Assembly: GCA_943329845.2 (NCBI GenBank)
Contig: CALQFM020000026.1
Span: forward strand, 1-51,412
Length of the DNA: 51,412 nucleotides
Source: Candidatus Kuenenia stuttgartensis
GTDB lineage: Bacteria > Pseudomonadota > Alphaproteobacteria > SMXS01
Direction of reading: 5' to 3'
Every line of letters starts with the position of its first letter. Positions within the stretch are counted from its first letter, which is position 1. Of the stretch, positions 1 through 8,843 are shown one piece after another. The translations under genes and the position numbers were made by a program. Below the pieces are notes generated by a model. The model saw nothing but the letters and a program-made list of their open reading frames with translations. It did no database searches and was not told the DNA's origin.

Positions 1-1278
1 CTGCGTGATCCCAACGCGGCGCCGGTTCCGCTGGTCACCGAGCAGTATCAGTTCATCGGCGACGCGGACATTCCGTTCGACCGCTATACGTCGCGGGAAT
101 TCCACGACCTGGAGATGAAGAAGCTCTGGCCGAAGGTGTGGCAGTGGGTGTGCCGCGAGGAGCACATTCCCGAGGCCGGCGACCACATGGTCTATGAGAT
201 CGGCGACTACTCGTTCATCATCACCCGCACGGACAGCGGCGAGGTGAAGGCGTTCTACAACTCGTGCCTGCACCGCGGCACGCAGTTGCGCCCTGGCCGG
301 GACGAGGAAGGCTATGCGCTGTCGGGCAATGATTTCCGCTGCCCGTTCCATGCCTGGATCTGGAACATGGACGGCACCTTGAAGGACCTGCCCTGCGACT
401 GGGACTTCCCGCATCTGGACAAGGAAAAGCTGTGCTTGCCAGAGGCCAAGGTCGGTCTTTGGGGCGGCTTCGTGTTCATCAACATGGACCCCGACGCCAA
501 GCCTCTCGAAGAGCACCTCGAGGTGCTGCCCGAGCACTTCAAGCACTTCTTCCCGCTGGACCGCCGCTACATCGAGGTGCATTTGCGCCGGACGCTGCCG
601 TGCAACTGGAAGGCCGGCATGGAGGCGTTCCTCGAAGCGTACCATTCGCGCGAGACGCATATGGGCGGCACGACGATCGGCAACGCCTGCACCAACGCCC
701 AGTACGACATCTTCGGCGACAACGTGAACCGGTTCATCCACACCATCGGCTATCCGACGCCGACTTGGCCGGAGCCGGAGACCGAGGAAGACATCGCCAA
801 CGCTATGGCCGAGCGCATCATGGCGGCCCAGGCCAACCGTGACCGGCTGGAGCCGAAATACGGCGTCGACATGAGCCGGTTCTCGGAAAGCGAGATGCTC
901 GATTCCATCGAGTATTTCCTGTTCCCGAACATGTTCATCTTCCCGGGCATCACCCTGCCGATGATCTACCGCTTCCGGCCGGCCGGGAACGACGTCGACA
1001 GCTGCTGGTTCGACCTGCTGTTCCTGCGGCCTCTCAAAGACGGCGCGGAACACCCCGAGCCGCCGCGCGTGGTGAAGCTGGGCCTGACCGAGACCTACGA
1101 CAGGGTTCCGAACATGGACCCGGGCCTTGCCGCCATCTATGAGCAGGACACGTCGAACCTGGAGCGCCAGCAACGCGGCTTCAAGGCCTCGGGCAAGCGC
1201 GCCCAGTCGCTGGCCAACTACCAGGAAGCCCGTATCCGTCAGGTGCACGCCACCCTGGACAAGTACCTGAAGGCGTAG
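1..1278 (+). CDS. Rieske aromatic-ring-hydroxylating oxygenase, alpha subunit (5' partial)
   Basis: The frame is open from base 1. The residues before the first ATG (115) read ...FDRYTSREFHDLEMKKLW, which is normal conserved N-terminal sequence of this family, so the gene begins left of the window and ATG 115 is internal. A Rieske [2Fe-2S] motif is visible as CLH then CPFH, with a longer spacer (22 residues) than in the other Rieske proteins here (16-17). A mononuclear iron site follows as AYHSRETH (His-x4-His). Such enzymes use electrons from a ferredoxin to hydroxylate or demethylate aromatic and alicyclic substrates in the cytoplasm. No beta subunit, ferredoxin or reductase lies nearby. 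The substrate cannot be read from the sequence. Confidence 0.9.
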   Translation: MRDPNAAPVPLVTEQYQFIGDADIPFDRYTSREFHDLEMKKLWPKVWQWVCREEHIPEAGDHMVYEIGDYSFIITRTDSGEVKAFYNSCLHRGTQLRPGRDEEGYALSGNDFRCPFHAWIWNMDGTLKDLPCDWDFPHLDKEKLCLPEAKVGLWGGFVFINMDPDAKPLEEHLEVLPEHFKHFFPLDRRYIEVHLRRTLPCNWKAGMEAFLEAYHSRETHMGGTTIGNACTNAQYDIFGDNVNRFIHTIGYPTPTWPEPETEEDIANAMAERIMAAQANRDRLEPKYGVDMSRFSESEMLDSIEYFLFPNMFIFPGITLPMIYRFRPAGNDVDSCWFDLLFLRPLKDGAEHPEPPRVVKLGLTETYDRVPNMDPGLAAIYEQDTSNLERQQRGFKASGKRAQSLANYQEARIRQVHATLDKYLKA

Positions 1279-1483
1279 AGCGCCCGCATTGTGGATTGCA
1301 TGAGCCCGAGCAGGTGCGGCGCTCTGGGTGTCAGTCTGCTTTCCGTTCCGCTGCATGATTTCGACAATCCTGCTTGCAACAAGGCGTGCGCGGCGTGAAA
1401 GATGCGCACGTTCACCCGGTCTGGCCGCGTGAATTTTAGAGGCACAAGGGCCGCGTAAAAGGCCCGGACAACGGGGAACACGA

Positions 1484-3445
1484 ATGAAGCTGAATGGCAT
1501 TTTTGCCTGCTTGATGCTGGCTGGCCTGGCAATGTCCCAGACCGCCTTGGCGGCGATGGACACGCCCGCTCCCGGCGAGCAGGAGAAGTCCACGCCGGCG
1601 GTGGCGGCGGGCGGCAAGACGTCGGCCGATCAGGCCTATCGGCGCGGTGGCGACTTTGCCGAACTGGACGCGGCGGCCGCGGGCAAGGGCGGCGAGGTCT
1701 ATAACGGCCTGTGCGGCACCTGCCACGAAAAGGGCCTGAACCGGGCGCCGCAGCGCGCCATGCTGTCGCTGATGACGCCGGAATCCATCTATCGCGCGCT
1801 GACGACCGGCGTGATGAAGGAACAGGCCGAGGCGGCCGAGCTGACCGACGACGACAGAAAGGCCGTCGCCGAATTCCTGGCCAAGCGCAAGCTGGGCGGC
1901 AAGGATACCGTGGCGCCGCCGCTGATGTGCGCCGCCGATACCTCGAAATTCGACGTGGGCGAGCCGCCGGTGTTCGACGGCTGGGGCCTCGACAAGCGCA
2001 ACTCCCACTTCATCGACACCAAGACCGCGGGCATCGACCGGAACAACGTCGGCAAGCTGAAGCTGAAATGGTCGCTGGCATTCCCCAACGCCGTCCGTTC
2101 GCGCTCTCAGCCTGCGCTGGCCGCCGGTGCGATTTTCGTCGGCAGCCATGACGGCACCGTGTTCGCGCTGGACCGGGCAACCGGCTGTTCGCGCTGGACC
2201 TTCCACGCCGGCGCCGAAGTGCGCACCGGCATCGTCGTCGCGCCCTGGACCAAGGGCGACGCCGCGGCCGACCCGCTGGTGTATTTCGGCGACCTGATCG
2301 GCAATGTCTACGCCATCAAGGCGCGCACGGGCGAGCAGGTCTGGCGGATCCGGCCGGGCGATCATCCGAACCTGACGATTACCGCCGCGCCGGTGCTCTA
2401 CAAGGACAAGCTGATCGTGCCGATCTCGTCGCTGGAAGAGGCGCGTATCGACCCGAAATACGAATGCTGCACGTTCCGCGGCTCGATCGTGGCGCTCAAC
2501 CCCGCGACCGGCGCCGAAATTTGGCGCACCTGGATGGTGCCCGAACCGCAGCAGACGGGCGTCAACGCCGCGGGGGCGAAACAGTTCGGACCGTCGGGCA
2601 TCGCCCTGTGGAATACGCCAGCCATCGACGAAAAGCGCAACCGCATCATCATTGCTACCGGCGACAACTATTCGACGCCCGCCACCGAGTTGAGCGACGC
2701 GGTCGTCGCCTTCGATCTCGATACAGGAAAGATCGTCTGGCATCATCAGGTGCTGCAGGACGACGCCTGGAATGGCGCATGCGAGGCCGCCGACAAGGCC
2801 AACTGCCCCAAGGAAGACGGACCGGACTTCGACTTCGGCGCCGGCCCGATCCTGGCAACCCAGGACGGCCGGGACTATGTGCTGGCCGGGCAGAAGTCCA
2901 GCATCATGTACGGCTTCGACGCCGAGGACGGCAAGCTGGTGTGGAAGAACAAGGTGGGCCGCGGTGGCGTGGTCGCCGGCATCCATTTCGGCATCGCCGC
3001 GTCGGGTGGCACGGTGTTCGCGCCGGTCTCCGACGTGCCGGACGGCAATAAATATGCCGAGGGCGACGATCCACGGCCCGGCATGTACGCGCTCGACATC
3101 AAGACCGGCGAATACAAGTGGCAGGCGCCCTCGCTGGACGTCTGCGGCGGCAAGGATTTCTGCCACCCGGGCTACTCGGGCGCGATCACGGCCACGCCGG
3201 ACCTGCTGCTCGCGGGCGCCAATGACGGCTACATCCGGATCTTCGACACGGCCACCGGCAAGGTGTTGTGGGAGTTCGACACGGTGAAGAGCTTCACCAC
3301 CGTGAACGGCACCGTGGCCAAGGGCGGCTCCATGGGCGGCGGCACGGCGCCGATCGCCTATGATGGCCTTCTGATCGTGAACTCGGGCTATGGGTTCGCG
3401 GGCAAGATGCCTGGCAACGTGCTGCTGGTGTTCGAGGCCGAATAG
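1484..3445 (+). CDS. Secreted cytochrome c-PQQ dehydrogenase, polyvinyl-alcohol-dehydrogenase type
   Basis: 653 aa. The Sec signal peptide (residues 1-23, ending ALA) implies a periplasmic enzyme. A cytochrome c domain follows with the haem motif CGTCH (C77, C80, H81). The rest is a beta-propeller with repeated blades of the PQQ type (ALDRATG, ALNPATG, FDTATGKVLW). An N-terminal haem domain before the propeller and a length near 650 aa match quinohaemoprotein polyvinyl alcohol dehydrogenases, which oxidise secondary alcohols and pass electrons to the haem. The start is supported by GGGGAA six bases upstream. The gene ends at a strong bidirectional terminator. The exact substrate is inferred; another secondary alcohol is possible. 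Confidence 0.8.
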   Translation: MKLNGIFACLMLAGLAMSQTALAAMDTPAPGEQEKSTPAVAAGGKTSADQAYRRGGDFAELDAAAAGKGGEVYNGLCGTCHEKGLNRAPQRAMLSLMTPESIYRALTTGVMKEQAEAAELTDDDRKAVAEFLAKRKLGGKDTVAPPLMCAADTSKFDVGEPPVFDGWGLDKRNSHFIDTKTAGIDRNNVGKLKLKWSLAFPNAVRSRSQPALAAGAIFVGSHDGTVFALDRATGCSRWTFHAGAEVRTGIVVAPWTKGDAAADPLVYFGDLIGNVYAIKARTGEQVWRIRPGDHPNLTITAAPVLYKDKLIVPISSLEEARIDPKYECCTFRGSIVALNPATGAEIWRTWMVPEPQQTGVNAAGAKQFGPSGIALWNTPAIDEKRNRIIIATGDNYSTPATELSDAVVAFDLDTGKIVWHHQVLQDDAWNGACEAADKANCPKEDGPDFDFGAGPILATQDGRDYVLAGQKSSIMYGFDAEDGKLVWKNKVGRGGVVAGIHFGIAASGGTVFAPVSDVPDGNKYAEGDDPRPGMYALDIKTGEYKWQAPSLDVCGGKDFCHPGYSGAITATPDLLLAGANDGYIRIFDTATGKVLWEFDTVKSFTTVNGTVAKGGSMGGGTAPIAYDGLLIVNSGYGFAGKMPGNVLLVFEAE

Positions 3446-3456
3446 CAGTCGACGAC

Positions 3457-3499
3457 AAAAAAAGGGGCGCGGACCGAGAGGTCCGCGCCCCTTCCTTTT
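3457..3499. terminator. Bidirectional rho-independent terminator
   Basis: A perfect 14-bp stem (3462-3475 with 3480-3493, GC-rich, GAGA loop) has an A-run on its left (3457-3463) and TTCCTTTT on its right, so it can stop transcription from both sides. It lies between the convergent dehydrogenase (plus) and flavin oxidoreductase (minus). Confidence 0.9.
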
Positions 3500-3506
3500 G
3501 GAAGCG

Positions 3507-5459
3507 TCAGATCGCCCGCGCCAGCTCGGCCGCCTCGTGGATCGCGGTCATCATGCTGTTGCGGCCCTTCACGTCGCCGATCATGTGGACCTTGACGTTG
3601 GAGAAACGGGCGGTGAGCTCGTTCGCCAGGTCGCGGTTGGGCTCGTTGAAGCTGACCAAAACGACGGTCTTGGCCGGAAGCGTGCGCACCCGGTCGGTGA
3701 ACAGCACGCCGATCTCCACCGAATCCGGCGTGATCTTGCGGAGATAGTGGCCGCCAACGAAGTCGAAGTCGGCCGACATCAGGCGCTCGCGCGCCGCGCC
3801 GACCGTGACCGGCGGGAACGGCACGTTCTGTCCGAGCTGCTCCATGCGCGAGACCATGGTGACGTGGACGCCGGCCTTCAGCAGCACGTCGGCCACCGAG
3901 ATCGCCTCGAAGGTGCCGGTGTCGTCGAACACGACCGCCGGACCCTGGATGTCGACCTGGCCGCCGACGCCGAACATCTCCCACGAGTTGTGGACATGCG
4001 GCAGGTCGAAGCCCGGGATCGGCACCGACGGCGTCGACACCTGGAAGCCGTCGTAGCGCGGCGTGGTGCCGGTGGCGATGATCACCTCGTCGGGCGCGAT
4101 CTCCGCCACCATGTCGGCGTCGACCATGGAGTTGAGATGCACCTCGACGCCCAGATTGTCGATCTCGTCGGACAGCCAGCGGGTGATCGTGCCGACATCG
4201 GCCCGGTGCGGCGCGTCGGCCGCCAGCGCCACCTGGCCGCCGAGACGGCGCATGGCTTCGTGCAGCACGACCTTGTGGCCACGCATGGCGGCGGTGCGCG
4301 CCGCCTCGAGGCCGGCCGGGCCGCCGCCGACGATCAGCAGCGTCTTGGGCTGGGCGACCTTGTCCTCGGGATCGTGGGTGACATGGGCTTCCTGCGCGGC
4401 GGCCACGTTGACCACGCAGCTGATCACGCCGCGGGTCATCAGCTGGCCGACGCAGCCCATGTTGGTGCCGATGCAGGGGCGGATCTTGTGCTCCTCCAGC
4501 CGGCGCGCCTTGTTGGGCATCTCCGGATCGGCGATCAGCGCGCGGACCATGGAGACCATATCCGCCTCGCCATTGGCGATGATCGAGCTGGCGTGGTCGA
4601 TGGTCATGATGCGGCCGACGACGATGGTCGGCTTGGTCACCACCTTGGTGATGACGCTGTTGGGCTTCATCTCGACGCCCAGCGGATCGTCGGACGGCGC
4701 GATCAGCTTGTGGAACCGCCAGTAGGCGCCCATGTGCAGCGACACATAGTCCACATGCGGATCGACCAGCGCGGCGATGGCGGCGTTCTCGGCGGCGTCG
4801 AGGCCACCCGGGACGTAATCCTCGTTGGGCAGGCGGACGCCCACGGCGATGTCGCTGCCCACTTCAGCGCGGATCGCGGCGATCACTTCCATCATGAACC
4901 GCATCCGGTTCTCGCGGCTGCCGCCGTAGTCGTCCTCGCGCTTGTTGAGCGCCGGCGACAGGAACTCGTGGATCAGGTAGCCGGACGAGGCGTGGATATC
5001 GACGCCGTCCAGGCCGCCGTCGCGGACGCGGCGCGCCGCCTTGGCGAACGCGTCCACGAGGTCGTCGATCTGCATCTTGGTCAGCACGAAGGGCATGACC
5101 TGGATCAACGGATTGGGGACGCCGCTGACCGACCAGGAGTCTGGCGTGCCGCCGCCGCTCGCGCCGGAGTGGTAGATCTGCTGGAACAGCTTCATGCCGT
5201 GCTTGTGCACCCGGCTGCTGATCTGTTCGTAGAACGGCAGGATGGCGTCCGAGTGGAGCGGCAGGTGCGTCTTGGCGCTGTGGTGTACGCCGGTCGCCTC
5301 GAGCGTCGACATGCCAACGCCGCCCCTGGCCCGCGCCTCGTGATAGGCGATCAGGTCCTCGCCGCCCAGATGGGTGCCGTGGGCCGACCGCACGATGCGG
5401 TTCGGGATGGTCACCGGGCCGACCTTGATCGGCTCGAACAGATTGTCGTAAAGCGCCAT
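3507..5459 (-). CDS. NADH:flavin oxidoreductase, 2,4-dienoyl-CoA reductase / TMADH-like
   Basis: 650 aa from ATG 5459 (MALYDNLFEP), chosen over ATG 5477 because GGAG precedes it and the family normally starts there. Residues 1-320 form an old-yellow-enzyme FMN barrel (DGVDIHASSGYLIHEFLSP, with the typical NKREDDYGGS). The C-terminal half carries a dinucleotide fold (LLIVGGGPAGLEAA). Between them is the [4Fe-4S] region, usually C-x2-C-x3-C-x11-C. Here it reads CIGTNMGC...C: C329, T332, C336, C348, so one ligand is Thr. Family members reduce enoyl groups or demethylate amines in the cytoplasm. The substrate is unknown. Confidence 0.88.
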   Translation of the reverse strand: MALYDNLFEPIKVGPVTIPNRIVRSAHGTHLGGEDLIAYHEARARGGVGMSTLEATGVHHSAKTHLPLHSDAILPFYEQISSRVHKHGMKLFQQIYHSGASGGGTPDSWSVSGVPNPLIQVMPFVLTKMQIDDLVDAFAKAARRVRDGGLDGVDIHASSGYLIHEFLSPALNKREDDYGGSRENRMRFMMEVIAAIRAEVGSDIAVGVRLPNEDYVPGGLDAAENAAIAALVDPHVDYVSLHMGAYWRFHKLIAPSDDPLGVEMKPNSVITKVVTKPTIVVGRIMTIDHASSIIANGEADMVSMVRALIADPEMPNKARRLEEHKIRPCIGTNMGCVGQLMTRGVISCVVNVAAAQEAHVTHDPEDKVAQPKTLLIVGGGPAGLEAARTAAMRGHKVVLHEAMRRLGGQVALAADAPHRADVGTITRWLSDEIDNLGVEVHLNSMVDADMVAEIAPDEVIIATGTTPRYDGFQVSTPSVPIPGFDLPHVHNSWEMFGVGGQVDIQGPAVVFDDTGTFEAISVADVLLKAGVHVTMVSRMEQLGQNVPFPPVTVGAARERLMSADFDFVGGHYLRKITPDSVEIGVLFTDRVRTLPAKTVVLVSFNEPNRDLANELTARFSNVKVHMIGDVKGRNSMMTAIHEAAELARAI

Positions 5460-5576
5460 GGCTCCGCGTCTCCCCATCAGCAGAGATTTTATGCACGATT
5501 GCAGAACGGCCGTGAGGCGTCAATGAGGCGGGGCAGATTTTGCGATGCAGCCTTCAGATAAGCGCCAGGCTATTAC

Positions 5577-6044
5577 TCAGGACAAGGCAAGCCGATCCTG
5601 GAAAACCACAACCGGAATCTCGCGGTCGGTCCGCTTCTGGTAGCGGGTGTAGACGGCCATGGCCCGGGTGACGTGATCCCACAGGGCGGCGCGTTCATCG
5701 CCGGCGGCGATGTGCGCCATAACCGGACGGCGCTTGCCGCGGATCGACAGCTCGGCCTCGGGATGGGCGCGCAGATTGGTGACCCAGGCGGGATCGTCCG
5801 GCGCGCCGCCTTTCGAGCCGACCACGATGAAGACCTCGCCCAGCTGGAAATAGGGCAATGCCGCTTCACGCCACTGGCCGGTTTTGGCGCCTTTGGTGGT
5901 GAGGATCAGCATGGGCTGGGGCGTGAAGCCCTGGCGCCTGCCCATCAGGGCGTTGAGCAGCGAGCGGCCGAACAGGCGCACCAGCCACAGGTCGAACGCC
6001 ATGCCCTGCTTGCTCAACAGGAACCTGATCAGCCGCTTTTCCAT
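5577..6044 (-). CDS. Nitroreductase / deazaflavin-dependent oxidoreductase family (DUF385-like)
   Basis: 155 aa. The C-terminal two thirds match the split-barrel DUF385/DDN family: LTTKGAKTGQWREAALPYF, then VVGSKGGAPDDPAWVTNL and HPEAELSI. Members bind F420 or flavin-type cofactors and reduce quinones or nitro compounds; the cofactor used here cannot be told. The hydrophobic N-terminus (residues 5-35) may associate with the membrane. The ATG lies 3 bases after the stop of the small upstream gene at 6048-6245, so the two are probably translated together. Confidence 0.78.
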   Translation of the reverse strand: MEKRLIRFLLSKQGMAFDLWLVRLFGRSLLNALMGRRQGFTPQPMLILTTKGAKTGQWREAALPYFQLGEVFIVVGSKGGAPDDPAWVTNLRAHPEAELSIRGKRRPVMAHIAAGDERAALWDHVTRAMAVYTRYQKRTDREIPVVVFQDRLALS

Positions 6045-6047
6045 GGC

Positions 6048-6245
6048 CTAGAGGAACACGTCGAGCGAGCCGCTGGGCAGATGCATTTGCATTCGCCTCG
6101 GCGGATAGAGGCCGAATACCGACCGGTCCTGCTTCACGCCCGAGAACACGAACGGATCGTGCATCGCCGCAACGAACCCATCCCGCCGCGCCGGATCGAC
6201 CTGATAGCGCGACAGAGAGCGATTGGCGTCATGGATCCATCTCAC
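6048..6245 (-). CDS. Small hypothetical protein (65 aa)
   Basis: Starts with GTG at 6245, preceded by AGGGGAG at a spacing of 8. It ends 3 bases before the start of the nitroreductase-like gene, which argues for a real, co-translated gene. The product is rich in Arg, Met and Pro (PPRRMQMHLPSG) and has no signal peptide, membrane segment or recognised motif. It could also be the degraded remnant of a larger gene. I do not recognise the family. Confidence 0.45.
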   Translation of the reverse strand: MRWIHDANRSLSRYQVDPARRDGFVAAMHDPFVFSGVKQDRSVFGLYPPRRMQMHLPSGSLDVFL

Positions 6246-6310
6246 CGAACCGTCTCCCCTGGGGTTCCGAGACGGTCAGCTTGGCAGAAACCGGCGCCGC
6301 TTTCGATGGC

Positions 6311-6700
6311 CTAGTGACGCGGACCGTACTGGCGAGTCAGATAGCCCAGGATGGTCTCGCGCTCGTCCGGTTCCAGCCGCCGGTATTCGGGATAGGTCTT
6401 CAGCATCCGCTCGACCAGCGCCTCCCATTGCTCGCGGGTCTTGCTGGCGGCCTTGATGCGGGTATCAGAATGACAGGGCGCGCAGAAATAGAAGACTTCC
6501 TCGCGGCCCCGGTCAGGTTTCAGCCCGCCCCAGTCCATGGGCGCAGGGCCGGGACCGATGCGCGGTTCCGCGGGCTTGTTGTCCCACTGGTCGAGCGGCG
6601 TCTTCATGTGGTCCGGTTGACCATTATCGACCTGTGCCGCGGCGGCGCCGCTCCACGCGGCAAGTCCAAGGCCGATAACCAGCATGGGCAGCAATCTCAT
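6311..6700 (-). CDS. Small periplasmic c-type cytochrome
   Basis: 129 aa. A signal peptide (residues 1-22, ending AAAA) precedes a single haem-binding motif CAPCH in the middle, followed by a helical stretch (TREQWEALVERMLKTYPEYRRLEPDERETILGYL) typical of small cytochrome c domains that accompany dehydrogenases. GGGGAG lies before the ATG. It could accept electrons from the PQQ dehydrogenase 3 kb away, but that link is inference. No obvious distal Met ligand stands out besides the Met in VERMLKTY. Confidence 0.8.
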   Translation of the reverse strand: MRLLPMLVIGLGLAAWSGAAAAQVDNGQPDHMKTPLDQWDNKPAEPRIGPGPAPMDWGGLKPDRGREEVFYFCAPCHSDTRIKAASKTREQWEALVERMLKTYPEYRRLEPDERETILGYLTRQYGPRH

Positions 6701-6789
6701 GGCAAACTCCCCGCAGCGCGCGCGGTGGCACGGCGCCGATCCTGGAACCTTGCGTCAGGGCTGGCGGCCGGTCATTGATCTGCCGCAAG

Positions 6790-7380
6790 TCAGGGAGTCT
6801 TCTTCAGGCCTTTGACGATCTCCAGCGCCTTGGCCGCGTGGTCCACGGGTGCGATCTTGTCGTCGGTGGTCGACAGCACCGCGGCGATCTTGCCGTCGCC
6901 GGCGATGACGAAAGTGGTGCGCTCGGTGAAGGCGTGGTCGATATCGGCGCCGCGCGAATCCTTCATGCCGGGCTTTCCCTGCATGGTCTTGAGGTCGAAC
7001 GACTTGCTGATGGCGCCATCCGGGTCGGAGGCGACCGGGAACTTGCCGGCGCAGTATTCCGGGTCGGCCGAGAAATCGTTCAGCCGCTTGATGCTGTCCT
7101 GCGACACGCCGATAATCGTGGCACCGGCCGCCTTGTAGTTGTCCGCTTCCTCGGCGAAGGCATGCGCCTGCACGTTGCAGCCGCCGGTGTAGGCCGACGG
7201 GTAGAAATAGACGACCACCGGGCCCGACTTGCGTGCGTCGGCCAACGAGAACTCGAACTGCTTGCCGGCCAGCGACGCGGGCGCCTTGAAGTCGGGCGCA
7301 GCCGCGCCGGTCTTCAGCGCCGCATGGGCGGGCAGGGCGGCGGCAAGGGCGATGGCGGCGGTCAGCAGCAGGCGGCGCAT
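6790..7380 (-). CDS. Periplasmic peroxiredoxin (AhpC/TSA, BCP-like)
   Basis: 196 aa with a signal peptide (1-20, ending AHA). The thioredoxin-like fold carries the peroxidatic motif PxxxTxxC as PSAYTGGC (P61, T65, C68). A second cysteine in PEYCAGKF could resolve the sulfenate. Export of a BCP-like peroxiredoxin is less common than the cytoplasmic form and suggests peroxide defence in the periplasm, next to the cytochrome gene. A good GGGGAG site stands 8 bases before the ATG. Confidence 0.85.
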   Translation of the reverse strand: MRRLLLTAAIALAAALPAHAALKTGAAAPDFKAPASLAGKQFEFSLADARKSGPVVVYFYPSAYTGGCNVQAHAFAEEADNYKAAGATIIGVSQDSIKRLNDFSADPEYCAGKFPVASDPDGAISKSFDLKTMQGKPGMKDSRGADIDHAFTERTTFVIAGDGKIAAVLSTTDDKIAPVDHAAKALEIVKGLKKTP

Positions 7381-7447
7381 GATGTTACTCCCCGGTTTGG
7401 TTCGGCGCAGAGGATAGCGGATTCATGCGGAGGGAAGAAGATAATGC

Positions 7448-8239
7448 CTACCGCCCCGTGAACTCTGGCGCCCGCTTCTCCCTGAAGCTGGCGACGCCCT
7501 CGGCATAATCCTCGGAGGTGAAGCATTTCTGCTGCTCGTCGTTGGCCATCTGGGTCGCGGCGGCCAGCGACTGGGCATAGCCCATATAGACCTGGCGCTT
7601 GATCAGGCCCATGGCGCGGGGCGACGACAGCGACGCCAGCTCGGCCGCCACGGCGTGCACCGCCTCGGCGAAGCCGTCGCGGGGCAGCATCCTCACCAGG
7701 CCCAGCCGCTCGGCCTCGGCAGCGTCGATGGTGCGGCCTGTCAGCAGCAGGTCCATGGCGTTCATCGTGCCGATCAGCCGCGGCAGCATCCACGCGCTGC
7801 CATGTTCGGCGATCAGGCCGCGGCGCACGAACGCGGTGGTCATCTTGGCGCCCTCGGCCATGTAGCGCATGTCGGCATAGAGCGCGAGGCACAGCCCCAC
7901 ACCGGCGCAGGCGCCGTTGATGCCGGCGACGATGGGTTTCTCCACGCCCAGCATGTAGGAATAGCGCTGACCGAAATCGTCGGCGCTGAACGGCGGTACG
8001 ATGCGCGGTCGCGGTTTTCCGTCCGGCCCGGGCGCCAGGTCGGCCCCGGCGCAGAAGCCCTTGCCCGCGCCGGTCACCACGATGGCGCGGGCGCCATCGT
8101 CGGCGGCGGCCCGGTCGATGGCGGCGCGGAACGCCCGCTCCATGTCCGGACTCCAGGCGTTCATCTTGTCGGGCCGGTTCAGGGTGATGGTGGCGACCTT
8201 ATCGGCCACGTCGTAGAGGATGTCGTCGGTGTCGGTCAT
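7448..8239 (-). CDS. Enoyl-CoA hydratase/isomerase family protein
   Basis: 263 aa, a normal crotonase length. Oxyanion-hole regions are visible (GKGFCAGADL and NGACAGVGL). The RRGLIAEHGSAWMLPRLIG segment holds the usual second catalytic position as Glu. It hydrates or isomerises enoyl-CoA esters in beta-oxidation-type pathways in the cytoplasm. GGAGGG lies ahead of the ATG. The exact acyl-CoA is unknown. Confidence 0.9.
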   Translation of the reverse strand: MTDTDDILYDVADKVATITLNRPDKMNAWSPDMERAFRAAIDRAAADDGARAIVVTGAGKGFCAGADLAPGPDGKPRPRIVPPFSADDFGQRYSYMLGVEKPIVAGINGACAGVGLCLALYADMRYMAEGAKMTTAFVRRGLIAEHGSAWMLPRLIGTMNAMDLLLTGRTIDAAEAERLGLVRMLPRDGFAEAVHAVAAELASLSSPRAMGLIKRQVYMGYAQSLAAATQMANDEQQKCFTSEDYAEGVASFREKRAPEFTGR

Positions 8240-8480
8240 GAATCCCTCCGTTTCCGTTGCGACAGGCTAATCGCAATCGGTGCCGAAGGCAGCATGTTCT
8301 GCTGCGCCGCCAACACCCAAAAGCTGGTCAGGCAACCCAAAAACCGGCGCGAGCGCATATATTTCAAATTTTATAAAAATCTTGATTAACACCTTGGGTT
8401 GTGCTTAAGTCGCGCCATCGTTAGCCGGTTTCCGGCATTTGACACTTCGATGCCGCAGGCATCGCCACTGGAGACATGAC

Positions 8481-8657
8481 ATGCGCAAGGCCCTTCGCGA
8501 ATTCGCTTCCGACGTAACTGGTGTGACCCTGATCGAGTACGGCCTGATCGAGTACGGCCTGATCGCCGCGCTGATCGCGGTCGCGCTGGCGGCCATTCTC
8601 GGCACGGTCGGCACCAACCTCAACACCCTGTTCACCACGGTGTCGCAGAAGGTCTGA
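8481..8657 (+). CDS. flp: Flp/Fap-type IVb pilin with internal duplication
   Basis: 58 aa from ATG 8481, preceded by GGAGA at 8470-8474. A short basic leader ends in Gly14. Cleavage there by a TadV-type prepilin peptidase would leave VTLIEY, which keeps the conserved Glu at mature position 5 and Tyr at 6. The hydrophobic helix and GTNLNTLFTTVS tail are typical of Flp pilins. Five residues (LIEYG) are repeated in tandem, which lengthens the N-terminal helix. No tad genes occur in the window, so this is an orphan pilin locus. A strong terminator follows. Confidence 0.85.
   Translation: MRKALREFASDVTGVTLIEYGLIEYGLIAALIAVALAAILGTVGTNLNTLFTTVSQKV
8529..8558 (+). repeat. 15-bp in-frame tandem duplication inside the pilin gene
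   Basis: CTGATCGAGTACGGC occurs twice without gap (8529-8543 and 8544-8558), followed by seven bases of a third copy (8559-8565). It inserts LIEYG into the pilin helix. The copies are identical, which fits a recent replication-slippage event. Confidence 0.95.
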
Positions 8658-8715
8658 CGGTGCCGCTCCGTCGCCCCGCTCGCGGGCAACGGTCGATAGT
8701 TACAGACTGATATGT

Positions 8716-8753
8716 GCGCGGCCGCTCCGGCAACGGAGCGGCCGCGTCGTTTT
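8716..8753 (+). terminator. Rho-independent terminator after the pilin gene
   Basis: A perfect 12-bp GC stem (8718-8729 with 8734-8745) with a GCAA tetraloop is followed by GTCGTTTT. It lies 60 bp after the pilin stop and insulates it from the P450 gene. Confidence 0.9.
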
Positions 8754-8843
8754 CGGGCCGTGCGCGCCACCCGCTGCGTCTGAACGCTGGTCTTCTCCTC
8801 GACCGAATGGCACCCTGAGGCCTTCGGATACGGGGAGATTCCG

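Noticed and set aside
1277-1325. Imperfect inverted repeat AGAGCGCCCGCA / TGCGGCGCTCT after the first Rieske gene
   Set aside because: The arms are 26 bases apart with one bulge and no T-run follows, so a terminator cannot be claimed.
1436-3166. 576-aa minus-strand open frame opposite the PQQ dehydrogenase
   Set aside because: It has low-complexity Arg/Ala/Gly-rich sequence with no recognisable domain, and is the antisense shadow of a gene with signal peptide and haem motif.
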